The notes under the pieces were generated by a model. The model was not told the origin of the DNA. It saw nothing but the letters and a program-made list of their open reading frames with translations, and did no database searches. Below are positions 43,460 to 52,152 of a stretch of DNA of 64,000 nucleotides, in pieces. The stretch is from Leucobacter aridicollis (lineage in GTDB: Bacteria; Actinomycetota; Actinomycetes; Actinomycetales; Microbacteriaceae), in contig NZ_CP075339.1 of the NCBI RefSeq assembly GCF_024399335.1, positions 186,001-250,000 on the forward strand, in the 5' to 3' direction. The position numbers and the translations under genes were made by a program. Position 1 is the stretch's first letter; each line of letters opens with the position of its first letter.

Positions 43460-43487
43460 TTTGCCCCCGCCCTGTGGCGGGGGCAAA
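43460..43487 (+). terminator. Terminator after the small helical protein gene
   Basis: 12-bp arms TTTGCCCCCGCC and GGCGGGGGCAAA around CTGT, 33 bp after the stop. Confidence 0.8.
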
Positions 43488-43569
43488 TATGTTTCGGGGC
43501 AGGGGCCGCGGAAATGGGCCACGGGGAAGGCGACGGGTGTTTTCGGCGGCCGCGCGTTACGGTTGATGC

Positions 43570-43767
43570 ATGGAGAACAACGATTCCCGCGACCCCGCGA
43601 AGCGCAAAGCGACGATCTGGATGGTTGGGAGCGTCGCCGTTCTCGGCGCGATCGGTGGTGTGATCGGCGCGCAGCTCGGCTGGGTCGGCTGGGGCGCGGG
43701 TGTCGGCATCGGCATCGGAGCCGTCGTTGGCTTCCTGATGGGTATGTCCCCCGAACAGAAGGACTAA
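43570..43767 (+). CDS. Small Gly-rich membrane protein
   Basis: A 65-residue protein with two helices formed by VGSVAVLGAIGGVIGAQLG and WGAGVGIGIGAVVGFLMGM, charged at both ends. No family recognised. The ATG lies 6 nt behind TACGGT and is probably leaderless. Confidence 0.65.
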   Translation: MENNDSRDPAKRKATIWMVGSVAVLGAIGGVIGAQLGWVGWGAGVGIGIGAVVGFLMGMSPEQKD

Positions 43768-43815
43768 CCCGGCTGCGGTGCTTTGGCTGGGGTCAAGCCC
43801 GCGCGCTGGGTGGGC

Positions 43816-44184
43816 TTAGAACGACGTGCTCATGCCCGAGTCTGTGCCGAACGCGATGACTGAACCCCAGAAGAGTGTCGCAGCGATGATGATCGCGAGT
43901 GTGGCGTAGCCAAACACGAGTCCGGTGATCGCCGGCCCTCGGCCTGCACCAGTGCGCTTTGACGTGCGGAGCCCCGTGTGCCCGAAGATGATCGCGAGCA
44001 GGGCGGGAATGAACGCGATGGCCCCCGCGATGATCCCGAAGATCGGAAACGGCGCCCACACGCCGATGAGCCCGCCGATGATGCCGAGCACGAGCGACGC
44101 CACAGCCATGCCGTTGACAGGCGGCGGAACTGGCGGCTGGACGGGCTGCTGATAGACGACCCGCGGTGGTGGCGTGTAGCTCAT
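43816..44184 (-). CDS. DUF4190-type membrane protein
   Basis: A 122-residue protein: a Pro/Gln-rich leader (SYTPPPRVVYQQPVQPPVPPPV) and then DUF4190-like membrane segments (NGMAVASLVLGIIGGLIG, PIFGIIAGAIAFIPALLAIIFGHTGL, ITGLVFGYATLAIIIAATLFW). Role unknown. ATG 44184 is chosen because TACCAT at 44192-44197 lies 7 nt upstream; an in-frame GTG at 44202 would overlap that box. In the element-free chromosome it would be the next gene after nucS. Confidence 0.8.
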   Translation of the reverse strand: MSYTPPPRVVYQQPVQPPVPPPVNGMAVASLVLGIIGGLIGVWAPFPIFGIIAGAIAFIPALLAIIFGHTGLRTSKRTGAGRGPAITGLVFGYATLAIIIAATLFWGSVIAFGTDSGMSTSF

Positions 44185-44344
44185 GCCTCCGATGGTACCC
44201 ACTCATTGCGCGGCAAGCACGCGCGAATTCGAGGTCCACAATGACACTCTCAGGCTAGCTGAAACGAGGTGCGGGGGATCATCTCTCGTCAGACGGGAGA
44301 TGACGGGAGGAGTCGTGTGCCAAATAGAGGCCGTTGACAGGCGG
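44185..44344. other. Chromosomal flank left of the element, no gene seen
   Basis: 160 bp that would follow nucS if the element were excised. A 7-bp-arm hairpin (TCATCTC and GAGATGA, near 44279-44303) might serve as the original nucS terminator. Between 44364 and 44599, inside the element, I also see no gene. Confidence 0.5.
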
Positions 44345-44363
44345 CTAGAACAGGGTGTTCTTG
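44345..44363. repeat. Attachment repeat, left (attL core)
   Basis: CTAGAACAGGGTGTTCTTG, identical to 61969-61987. Flanks differ on both sides. It contains the dyad AGAACA GGG TGTTCT, as expected of a recombinase core. Confidence 0.85.
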
Positions 44364-44599
44364 CGCACGGGTTCTGGTGGTGGTTGGCGGTGCTCGGGAT
44401 CGTTGCCACAGAGCCAAAGTGTCGGTTGTGGGTGATTGGAAGAACGCGCAGAGAGTTGGGGCTTTTGCGGACTCGGTGCGGACTGCGCGTGTTGGCGCGC
44501 AATTCTGAGATTGCGCAAGAGGTTGGGGTCGTATTTAGTTTTTCCGGTTATGTGCGCTGGCCCCCGTGACCGGAGCCCTTCGACCTCGGAGTAACACCG

Positions 44600-45469
44600 C
44601 TAACCTTCGGACTGTTTCGAGCCTGATTCCTCGCAAGGCAATCCCAGTGAGGCACGAATCCGTGAGCGAAGATGGGCAGCTTCTTCACTTTTCCGCGCTT
44701 TGAAAACCTGCAGCACCTCAAGCAGCAGCGCTTCATGCTCTGCCGCTGCAGCACGCAGCTCAACATGATCTTGCAGAAGCGCGTTCTCCGATTCGCCGAT
44801 GACCTCGAGCAGCAAATCGTATTCATGCCGGACCGTGAAGCGCTCTCGAATGGCAGCGAGCCGGTCGCGGATCTCATCTGCGCCGATGGTCCAGCGAGAA
44901 ATCGCTTGTTCAGCCCGCGCCTCTTGCTGTTCTTTTGCGAGTCGTGCCCGGTATCGTGAAAGGATATCCGCCACCTTGCGCGGGTTGCGCTCGATCAGTG
45001 AACTAACAATTGCCCAAGCTGTCTGCCAGGGGACGAGAACGGTTCCGGCGGTCGAGTAGGTTAGTGGGTCGCTGAGTAGTTCCTCGGAGGACATTCCCGT
45101 CAGCCGAGCAGCTACCGTCACGTCAGTGATCTCGAGGACGCCGAATCTATCGGGTAGGCGAAAGGCGAAGTTTCCTTTCCCTAACTCGTCGAAAATATCG
45201 TCCGAGAGGAATATCTCATGCTCGCTCGGCCGGCCTGCCTCGTACAGGGCGTCGATTTTGCGTTCGTCTTCTAGGAACGGCTCATGAGCACCCCAGAGCG
45301 TCTTCAGGCGCCCAAGGGGGACCCATGCGGTGGCTCCCTCGAATTCGTCTGCCGTGAATCCTACTTTCACGCGCGACGGCCGCGGTTTCTGCGATAGAGC
45401 AAGGATTTCCACCGGTGTCAACGGCAGCCTGCCGCGTTCTCTGTACGCCCATACTTCGCCGACTTCCAT
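44600..45469 (-). CDS. Unrecognised cargo protein with helical C-terminal half
   Basis: A 289-residue cytoplasmic protein. Residues 1-75 contain EVGEVWAYRERGRLPLTPVEILAL and EFEGATAWVPLGRLKTLWG, like a small beta-domain. Residues about 165-275 are rich in Glu/Arg/Ala and likely coiled coil (SRYRARLAKEQQEARAEQAISRW and ENALLQDHVELRAAAAEHEALLLEVL). No catalytic motif found. ATG 45469 lies 6 nt behind TAGGAT, so it is probably expressed from its own promoter in the integrated state. It is the leftmost gene of the element; a defence or accessory role is possible but unsupported. Confidence 0.65.
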   Translation of the reverse strand: MEVGEVWAYRERGRLPLTPVEILALSQKPRPSRVKVGFTADEFEGATAWVPLGRLKTLWGAHEPFLEDERKIDALYEAGRPSEHEIFLSDDIFDELGKGNFAFRLPDRFGVLEITDVTVAARLTGMSSEELLSDPLTYSTAGTVLVPWQTAWAIVSSLIERNPRKVADILSRYRARLAKEQQEARAEQAISRWTIGADEIRDRLAAIRERFTVRHEYDLLLEVIGESENALLQDHVELRAAAAEHEALLLEVLQVFKARKSEEAAHLRSRIRASLGLPCEESGSKQSEG

Positions 45470-45702
45470 GGGCACATCCTAGACAGAGGCCCTTAGCCTG
45501 CGCTTGGCGACGTGATCCACAGAACCAGGGCTAAGGAGAGATTGGAATCACTCTCTGTGTCCGTCGCAAGGCAGGGACATAACGATAAGCGAGGCGAACG
45601 TATGCCTATCGATGCGACGTTCTTGGCGCCCTCTCCATCGGCCACCCCGTCCACCTTGATAGGAGTGTCCACTACCTCAACTACATGCCCGGGATTATCT
45701 TG

Positions 45703-46425
45703 TCATGCTGAGACAGCGGTCAATTTGCAGAGCACCATCGAGCGTGGCGGGGCCTCGGGGTTAACGCGTTCAACCTCGAGCGATAGGGTCCACTCGTTGG
45801 CTTCCAGCATCGCGACCTCATTGCAGAGCCAGTCGGGCAACCAGCCCAGTTGCTGCCCCGTGACAGTGTCGATAATCATAGCCAACTGGTTCACGGGATT
45901 CTCAGGGTCGGGCCGGAGCATGAGCGTGTCTCCAGCTTGCACCGACTTGATAATGCTGAGATCGACGTCCGCGTGACGCAGACCAGACACGAAGAACCGT
46001 GATTCAAACGCCCCACCGAGGAGAGAGGGCGCCTCCACAACGTGGAACGTGTCAGTTGCTCGACCTCCGCCGGTACGGGCTAGGACTTCTAGAGGAATGT
46101 CATTGCTGCTCAGGTCCTCGAGGCCCAGCCATTTAAGGTAGTCGTCATACCCCGGTCGTGACGGAGACATGATTCGGTTAGTAAAAAAGACCGGAAGCGA
46201 GTCTGACGAGTAGACGGTGTCAAGCTCTGGGTACTCATCGAGAGGATAGAACCCCTCCAACGAGTGCGCTTCCTCTAGGTAACGGAACAGAAAGCCTTCA
46301 CTTGGATCCAGGTCCAATCGAGCAACGCGGGAGTACTTCCGTGTCTCCGGATTCCTCCAGATGAGCAGAAGCTCGCGAACAGATGAGACTTCGTCGCGCG
46401 TAGCGTCAACTACCTTGGAGTACAT
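45703..46425 (-). CDS. HIRAN-domain protein with HipA-N-like region, partner of the kinase
   Basis: A 240-residue protein. Residues about 18-105 (LLLIWRNPETRKYSRVARLDL, then LPVFFTNRIMSPSRPGYDDYLKWLGL) resemble the N-terminal subdomain of HipA kinases. Residues about 140-225 match a HIRAN domain: ESRFFVSGLRHAD, SIIKSVQAGDTLMLRPDPENP, and IIDTVTGQQLGWLPDWLCNEV. HIRAN domains are thought to bind DNA ends or damaged DNA. GAGGAGGT at 6 nt fixes the ATG at 46425. It overlaps the kinase gene by 20 bp, so both are one translated unit. Antitoxin or regulatory role by analogy with HipS is inferred. Confidence 0.75.
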   Translation of the reverse strand: MYSKVVDATRDEVSSVRELLLIWRNPETRKYSRVARLDLDPSEGFLFRYLEEAHSLEGFYPLDEYPELDTVYSSDSLPVFFTNRIMSPSRPGYDDYLKWLGLEDLSSNDIPLEVLARTGGGRATDTFHVVEAPSLLGGAFESRFFVSGLRHADVDLSIIKSVQAGDTLMLRPDPENPVNQLAMIIDTVTGQQLGWLPDWLCNEVAMLEANEWTLSLEVERVNPEAPPRSMVLCKLTAVSA

Positions 46426-47317
46426 CGAGCAACCTCCTCTGATTGTCAGCAAGCAATTTCAAAACGAACATACGCGAGTCCACCGACATTACCGTTTCTG
46501 GTACTGTGCCCAGGATATCTTCAATTCTGTTGAGCTGGGCGTCCCGCAACTGTTCAACCCACCAGGTCCTTGCGCTCAATCCTGCGATATCGAGGCACTC
46601 CGTCGCCAGAGCAACAAGAGTAGGACGACCTGCGAAGTGATGGCTCTTTCCCTTTCCCAGCCAGCTTGCCCGGCGTTGATCATTTTCACACATGATTCGA
46701 TGGCGATCTGGGGGCTCCTGGAACCCGAGCGCGTTTCCATGATCGTAGGTCTCTGCGAGTCTCTTGCCTTGCCGGCTAGTTATCACTCCCCAGTTCTCGT
46801 GATGTCGGTCCCGACCCGCTACCAAAGCATCCAACATGACGTAGCCTGCCCATACCCCAAAAGCACCAATATTTGGCCCGTTCCATCCTGTGGGTGCTGC
46901 GACCCCCTCCAGGGAATCCATGACTGCCTGAGGCGTGTATCCGGGATTCTCACGCTTAATGGCAGATTGATAGGTTGGGTTGCTTTCCTCAAGGAGGCTG
47001 TTTCCATGCACCAGACGCTCTGACGCAGAAACATCGACTAAATTCCGGGACAGAATCCCTCTACGAGACCTGATTTGAGCAGGCCGTACTACGGCGCAGG
47101 GTATGTTCAGCTCATGGGCGACCCAAGCCACGACCCATTCAGCCCAATCTTCTCCGCGGGTTACATCGCCGTGCTGTCTCGCAAGTTTCAAAAGCCATCG
47201 CCTGTCATCGCCGTCGAGGGTCACCCAGGTCTTCTCTTTTGTCCCTAGTGGTTCATCTTCGTCCCACCGTTCAGGGGACACTGTCGTAGTAGTCCACTTA
47301 GTCTGCTCACCGCGCAT
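46406..47317 (-). CDS. HipA-like kinase lacking the N-terminal subdomain
   Basis: A 303-residue protein with the HipA-type kinase layout: an ATP-binding Lys in RRWLLKLARQ (K44), GAFGVWAGYVMLDALVAGRDRHHENWGVI (catalytic D170 and N175) and ETYDHGNALGF (metal-binding D192). It lacks the HipA N-subdomain found in full-length HipA, which seems to be encoded by the overlapping downstream gene. No XRE-type HipB gene is adjacent. The ATG at 47317 lies 6 nt behind TAGCGT, so the pair is probably expressed from a leaderless promoter. Targets (GltX, TrpS or others in known HipA/HipT proteins) cannot be read from sequence. Confidence 0.78.
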   Translation of the reverse strand: MRGEQTKWTTTTVSPERWDEDEPLGTKEKTWVTLDGDDRRWLLKLARQHGDVTRGEDWAEWVVAWVAHELNIPCAVVRPAQIRSRRGILSRNLVDVSASERLVHGNSLLEESNPTYQSAIKRENPGYTPQAVMDSLEGVAAPTGWNGPNIGAFGVWAGYVMLDALVAGRDRHHENWGVITSRQGKRLAETYDHGNALGFQEPPDRHRIMCENDQRRASWLGKGKSHHFAGRPTLVALATECLDIAGLSARTWWVEQLRDAQLNRIEDILGTVPETVMSVDSRMFVLKLLADNQRRLLDVLQGS

Positions 47318-47445
47318 TCTCCCACGCTACCGACTATTTGGGAGAGTGAACCCTCTACCTCTCATGAAGCCGAGTATGTGAGCTGGCTCGCTGGAAGTAC
47401 CTGGCGCTATGGCCGAGTGAAGACAAAGCTTCAGGGGAACGAGGA

Positions 47446-47484
47446 GAGGCCCTCGCTTCCACCCCGAAGAATGAGCACAAGGAC
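47446..47484. repeat. 39-bp imperfect direct repeat, copy 1
   Basis: 31 of 39 bases match 48591-48629, same orientation. The two copies flank the gene at 47559-48473. Copy 2 forms the terminator hairpin of the tail genes; copy 1 has lost most pairing. Confidence 0.6.
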
Positions 47485-47558
47485 GCGGCGCCTCAGTCCG
47501 CCCGGTTAGCTCGCAGGAGCAGAAAGAGCGATTCCAGAGACGCGGATATACTCTCGCC

Positions 47559-48473
47559 ATGACGCCAGAGACGCTGAACTATTTTGGGTCCGTGCCGCTC
47601 GCAGAGGAGAGCGACTTCACAACTCTTGCTGAGATCCGCGATCGTCTCGCCGCGGCCGAGGGGCTCTTCGAAACTTGGCGTCGCCTCGCAAAAGCAACGC
47701 CGAAAGAGAACAGTGAGTGGGCCGCAGATCAAAGAGTCACCGGCCCATGGATGCTCAGCACCAGTGTCTTCTCGGCGCTCCACCATGCAGGAGACTCAAT
47801 CAACACATTGCGCGAAATGCTCGGAGGAAACGAACGCATAGTTCTGCCCTACATGGCGCACTTTGCAGTAGCCAGAAGCGGCATCGAGGCCGCAAGCCTA
47901 GCGATATGGCTCTTAGCACCCGACCAGCAGCCAGAGAGAATTGACCGTCACATCCGTGAGATATGGCGAGAGGTCAACGAAGAGAGCAAGATCTACGCCA
48001 GCGCCATCGAGATCAGTGAGAGCGACCCTGCCTATCGACTCTCAATGACAGTTGACACTGCGCGGAAGGACCGAAAGAAGAGAAACAATCAACACAAGCG
48101 TTACATAAGGGATATGGCAAGGGCCCACGGGCTAAAAGACCCTTGCGAGATGCGCCACGCCGTAGGGTTTCGGGAGATCACAGGAGCTGCAGCGCAGTCT
48201 GCAGGGATATCCTCCGCAATTGGGGAAATGGTCTGGAGTGAGTTGAGTAGCCTCAGTCACCCTTCTACCCTCAGAGCAATGCGCTCAAATGTTGAGATAG
48301 TCTCTGACGATCCTGAGAAGGAGATCGTTCAAGCGCAAATCTCGACTTCGATTCCCACCATCGGACTGGCAGTGAACGCGAATTTGCGGTTGTTTGAGCA
48401 CGCACTAGAGCTCGTGCAGAGGCGCAAGCTTCGACCATTCCACACCAATGTGGGACGAGATAGTTCGCTGTAA
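47559..48473 (+). CDS. Unrecognised cargo protein, helix-rich
   Basis: A 304-residue soluble protein, mostly helical, with a central basic patch (TARKDRKKRNNQHKRYIRDM, about residues 168-187). No catalytic signature recognised. TATACT at 47547-47552 lies 6 nt before the ATG, a textbook leaderless start. It reads opposite to the rest of the element's left half and is bracketed by a 39-bp direct repeat, as if inserted. It resembles in layout some phage-carried exclusion or defence genes, but this is speculation. Confidence 0.65.
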   Translation: MTPETLNYFGSVPLAEESDFTTLAEIRDRLAAAEGLFETWRRLAKATPKENSEWAADQRVTGPWMLSTSVFSALHHAGDSINTLREMLGGNERIVLPYMAHFAVARSGIEAASLAIWLLAPDQQPERIDRHIREIWREVNEESKIYASAIEISESDPAYRLSMTVDTARKDRKKRNNQHKRYIRDMARAHGLKDPCEMRHAVGFREITGAAAQSAGISSAIGEMVWSELSSLSHPSTLRAMRSNVEIVSDDPEKEIVQAQISTSIPTIGLAVNANLRLFEHALELVQRRKLRPFHTNVGRDSSL

Positions 48474-48590
48474 CCAATCCACGTGCACGCTGCAGAGAAT
48501 GTGTCTTGGATGCCGATTGAGGAACCAACAGACATAAGGAGAGATCCCCTGCAACAACAAGAATGGCGGGGTGCCCCACAAAACACGAAA

Positions 48591-48631
48591 GAAGCCCTCG
48601 CGCCCACTCCGGAGAGTGAGCACGAGGGCTC
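48591..48631 (-). terminator. Compound hairpin after the tail genes
   Basis: Outer arms AGCCCTCG and CGAGGGCT (48593-48600, 48623-48630) enclose an inner CACTC CGGA GAGTG stem. On the minus strand it follows the stop at 48638 and runs into TTCTTTCG and TGTTTTG. Confidence 0.75.
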
Positions 48632-48637
48632 TCAAAA

Positions 48638-48868
48638 CTAGACGATGAAGTTGAACTGGAAGTCGCGGCGCTCGCTCACACTTGCGACGTACTTCTCCAG
48701 ATCAGCCTTCGGGAGATTCAGACCCGCGCCGGCAAGGTCGCGTTCAACTGCTTTGGTGATTGCTGCAGCAGGTTTCCCGGCATGCCGTTGCCGGATCTTA
48801 CGGTCGACCGCCTTGGTATTCGTCACGAGCAGCTTCTTCAGTGCCGCGTCATTGATCTTCACTTTCAC
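48638..48868 (-). CDS. Small basic protein after the tape-measure gene
   Basis: A 76-residue, Lys/Arg/Ala-rich protein with no membrane segment (MKVKINDAALKKLLVTNTKAVDRKIRQRH). Its GTG start follows AAGGAG, as with other structural genes here. Position after a tape-measure gene suggests a tail component, but no family is recognised. Confidence 0.6.
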   Translation of the reverse strand: MKVKINDAALKKLLVTNTKAVDRKIRQRHAGKPAAAITKAVERDLAGAGLNLPKADLEKYVASVSERRDFQFNFIV

Positions 48869-48948
48869 TTTGTAGTCTCCTTACTTCCTACGTACTTGAG
48901 GCGGTACCTTTGCGACGGCCTCATCGTTTCACTGACTTCAGACATTGG

Positions 48949-51915
48949 TCAGTACCGTGCGGTGCGGCCGGCGCGTGCCTGCTCGCCGGCGAACCCGTCG
49001 ATCTCTGCGTTCGCGACGACCTTCATCGTCCCGATCATCCGGTTGTCGGCATCAAGCACCGTCACATGGGTTGGCACATGCACGACCTCACGTGTTGCGT
49101 CGTCCATGCCGAGCCGGCGTCCGGTCTCCTGCCAGATCTGCCGGTTGCGGTCACGCTCTGATTCCTTGCCGGAGATGAACGTCTCCCACGGGACGCCAGG
49201 CTCAGCGAATCCATAGAGTGTGCGGCCGCCCGAGTACGTGCCGGGCTCGATGCCGCCGTTCTCGAAGTACTTGACCCCGGCAACGTACATGCCGCCGTCC
49301 TCGTTGTACGCCGCACCAACCTGCCCTCGAGGCGCCCCTGTCTGCCGCACGACCGTATTGATCACTGTCTCTCGGTAGCCAGGGATATCGTTCAATGCTC
49401 GAATGTGGGCGTCGAGTTGGGCCTGCGAGTTTCCGCGGTCCACAATCAGCTTCGTGAGCTCTTCCTCAGACACCGCATCGAGGAGTGCTTGGTAGGCGCG
49501 GACCTTGTTCGACTCGCTTGCAGCGTTTGAGATCAACGTGAGTTCGTGATCGGTGGGGATCTTGTAGACAGCATCCGCGAACTCGATCGCCATATCGCGG
49601 CTCCCGGTAAGCGCCTCGATCTGCGCGATAAGTTTCTCCCGGCCATCAGCAAGTCGCGAGCTGTAGTTCTCGGCCGCCTTGTCCGCGCCCAGCGTTGCAG
49701 TCTCCTGCTCCATCAGCGCGTAGGCAGCCTTCTGTGAGTCTGCAGCCAGGCCCGCCATCATCTCGCGATTCTTGGCGCCCTCGACAGTGGAAGCATCCAT
49801 CGACGTCGAGTACCCCTCAACGCCCGCTTTCGCCTGTTCCACCGCTTCCGCAACTTCATCAAGCGTCTGCTGATAGCGAGAATTCGCAGCCTCAGCCGAC
49901 TGCCCGACACTGTTCGCTTCGTTCAGGGAGTTCAGGAGTTCCATCAGCCCCGCCGCTGCTTCAATCGCTGCGTCTGCCTGCTCGATGTACGCGGCTGCCG
50001 CGTCACTCGCCTTGTCTGTGGATTCTTGCGCAGCGGGACCGATCTCTTGCATCGCGAGACGCAGCAGCGAGTTCTCGTCAGTGGCGAGGCCTGCAGCGTC
50101 TGCCTGCTCAAGGAGCTGGTCCCTGAACTCGGGCATGGCCTGAATCATCTGAGCGGCGCTCTCGTCCGAAAGGTCATACTCCTCGCGGAGCTCCCGAAAT
50201 GACTGCTGTGCAGCACTGAAGTCAGTCGCGCCGATTTCAGCGAGAGCGACACCAATATCCGAGATCCGGTCAATGATGCCCTTGTCCTGGAAGTCTTGCG
50301 TCAGCCACTTCCACAGGCCCGTCTTCGAGCTGTTCTCTTCAAGGACACCGGCAAGGTCGTTGATGCCGTCAGCCATTGACCCGATGAACACCTTCGAGAC
50401 TGTCGACTGGTCCTTCACAGACAGAGTGAGTGCATCGAACTCGGACTTCGCGTTTGTTAGCGCGCTCTTGAGTTCAGCTGTGGACTTCTCGCCAGAGCGT
50501 GCAGCGGCTTCATAACTCTGGATCGCGACGCCTGTGAGGGTAGCTGCGACGCCGACCGGTCCGAGGACGCTCCGAAGTCCTGTAAAGCCGCGTTTGAGGT
50601 CCGCGCTTGTCACCCCGAGCGCTTCAAGAGCGACCTTGTACGCTGCGATCTTCGGGACCGCCGCGAGCGCTGCACCACCGGTGAGGAGGACGCCAGCGGT
50701 CACCAACCCGCCCCACGCAACGACAGCCCCCATTGGGCCGTCGAGCCCTGCGAGGGAGTCTGCGAACCCGCCGATTCCTTCAGCAGCACCACCAATGAGC
50801 GGGAGCAGGTGGTCACCGATGGAGATCGCCGCATCAGTGACCTGGTTACGCATCACAGCCAATTTCGACGCCACGGTGTCGTACCGCTTGTTGGCCTCGT
50901 CGACGAGTGCGGTGTTCTCGCTGAACGCCTTGTTGCCAGTCGCCATAGCGGCAGAGAACTGGTCAGCAGCAGAAGCCGATCGGAGCAGCGCATCACGCAT
51001 ACGGACTTCAGTGATGCCGAGCTCTTCAAGTACTCCGAACGTGCTCTTGCCCTGAGACTCGGCGTTCGCGAGCCCCTGCACGAACGTCGCCAGTGCAGCG
51101 CCAGGGTCTGACCGCCACTTTGTGGCAAAAGCATCTGCAGACTGGCCAGCGACAGAAGCAAACAGTTCGAGCCGCTCGCCGCCTTTGTCGACCGACGACG
51201 CGATATCGATCATGACCTTCGACATCGCCGAGCCACCAGCCTCAGCCTCAATGCCCACGCTCGACAGGGCGGTAGACAGGCCGAGTATCTGGCCCTCGCT
51301 CATGCCGATCTGAGCGCCGGCACCAGAAAGGCGCTGCGCCATCGACAAGATCTCAGCCTCAGTGGTTGCATAGTTGTTGCCGAGCTCCACAAGTGCCGAT
51401 CCGAGGTTTGCGACCTGGCCTTGTGAGGTGCCCATGACGTTCACGAACCGGGCAAGCTGCGTCGCCGCGTCCTGTGCCGTGAGGTTTGTAGTCTCGCCCA
51501 GGTCGATCATCGTCTTCGTGAACGCAACCACGTTCGGCGTTTGAATACCAAGCTGACCAGCCGCCTCAGCAACCGCCGCAATCTCAGTGTGAGACGCCGG
51601 CAACACCGAAGTCAGCCCTCGTAGGCCGTCCTCCACGGCTGCGAGCTGCTCCGGGGAACCTTCAACAGTCTTCGTGACACCCGCCCAGGCCGAATCCCAG
51701 TCGATCGCAGCCTTGGACGCGATACCGAGCCCAACAGCGACCGTCGCGCCGCCCAGCATCGCAGTCCGCCCCATCAGCTCGAATGCTTCTTGCTGTTTCC
51801 CGAGCTTCTCCGCGGCCGTCCCAGTCTCACGAGTCGCCTGGGCTGCTTTCTGCATCCCATCGATATAGCCCTGCACCTGAGCGGAGAGGACTACCTTTAC
51901 TGAACGATCAGACAT
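48949..51915 (-). CDS. Phage tail tape-measure protein
   Basis: A 988-residue TP901-type tape-measure protein: N-terminal coiled-coil (IDGMQKAAQATRETGTAAEKLGKQQEAFELMG), then the conserved TP901 region AAIDWDSAWAGVTKTVEGSPEQLAAVEDGLRGL and AAGQLGIQTPNVVAFTKTMIDLGETTNLTAQDAATQLARFVNVMG. Hydrophobic segments follow at about 375-430, and long Ala/Glu/Gln-rich helices to about 830. It sets tail length and is ejected with DNA in siphophages. ATG 51915 follows AGGAGG. No other recognisable tail tube, baseplate or head genes accompany it. Confidence 0.9.
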   Translation of the reverse strand: MSDRSVKVVLSAQVQGYIDGMQKAAQATRETGTAAEKLGKQQEAFELMGRTAMLGGATVAVGLGIASKAAIDWDSAWAGVTKTVEGSPEQLAAVEDGLRGLTSVLPASHTEIAAVAEAAGQLGIQTPNVVAFTKTMIDLGETTNLTAQDAATQLARFVNVMGTSQGQVANLGSALVELGNNYATTEAEILSMAQRLSGAGAQIGMSEGQILGLSTALSSVGIEAEAGGSAMSKVMIDIASSVDKGGERLELFASVAGQSADAFATKWRSDPGAALATFVQGLANAESQGKSTFGVLEELGITEVRMRDALLRSASAADQFSAAMATGNKAFSENTALVDEANKRYDTVASKLAVMRNQVTDAAISIGDHLLPLIGGAAEGIGGFADSLAGLDGPMGAVVAWGGLVTAGVLLTGGAALAAVPKIAAYKVALEALGVTSADLKRGFTGLRSVLGPVGVAATLTGVAIQSYEAAARSGEKSTAELKSALTNAKSEFDALTLSVKDQSTVSKVFIGSMADGINDLAGVLEENSSKTGLWKWLTQDFQDKGIIDRISDIGVALAEIGATDFSAAQQSFRELREEYDLSDESAAQMIQAMPEFRDQLLEQADAAGLATDENSLLRLAMQEIGPAAQESTDKASDAAAAYIEQADAAIEAAAGLMELLNSLNEANSVGQSAEAANSRYQQTLDEVAEAVEQAKAGVEGYSTSMDASTVEGAKNREMMAGLAADSQKAAYALMEQETATLGADKAAENYSSRLADGREKLIAQIEALTGSRDMAIEFADAVYKIPTDHELTLISNAASESNKVRAYQALLDAVSEEELTKLIVDRGNSQAQLDAHIRALNDIPGYRETVINTVVRQTGAPRGQVGAAYNEDGGMYVAGVKYFENGGIEPGTYSGGRTLYGFAEPGVPWETFISGKESERDRNRQIWQETGRRLGMDDATREVVHVPTHVTVLDADNRMIGTMKVVANAEIDGFAGEQARAGRTARY

Positions 51916-52129
51916 GGGTGTCCTCCTGCCCTGCAGACTCCAACATCTGGGCATACTCCGCGCCCAGCTTCAACAGGTCAATCAGCTGCGCCCGAAACGC
52001 AGCGCCAGCAGCCCCTGCTGGGATCAGCGCCGCATACTCCTCCCATGCGGCCTCCAACGCTTTAATGTCTGCGAGGCCCACCTTCCGGCATTCCTCAACA
52101 AACACGTTGAACTCTTGATCTTTCGCCAT
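51908..52129 (-). CDS. Small protein overlapping the tape-measure start
   Basis: A 73-residue helical acidic protein (ECRKVGLADIKALEAAWEEYAALIPAG). Its stop overlaps the tape-measure ATG by 8 bp, so translation is coupled. AAGGAG precedes the ATG. The position is that of a tail-assembly chaperone, but neither a slippery frame-shift site nor a family motif was recognised. Confidence 0.65.
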   Translation of the reverse strand: MAKDQEFNVFVEECRKVGLADIKALEAAWEEYAALIPAGAAGAAFRAQLIDLLKLGAEYAQMLESAGQEDTHV

Positions 52130-52152
52130 CACGGCTCCTTACTTCTGTGTAC

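Noticed and set aside
44183..44569. 128-residue plus-strand frame spanning the left attachment repeat
   Set aside because: Crosses the element boundary, lacks promoter and ribosome site, and has no recognisable sequence.
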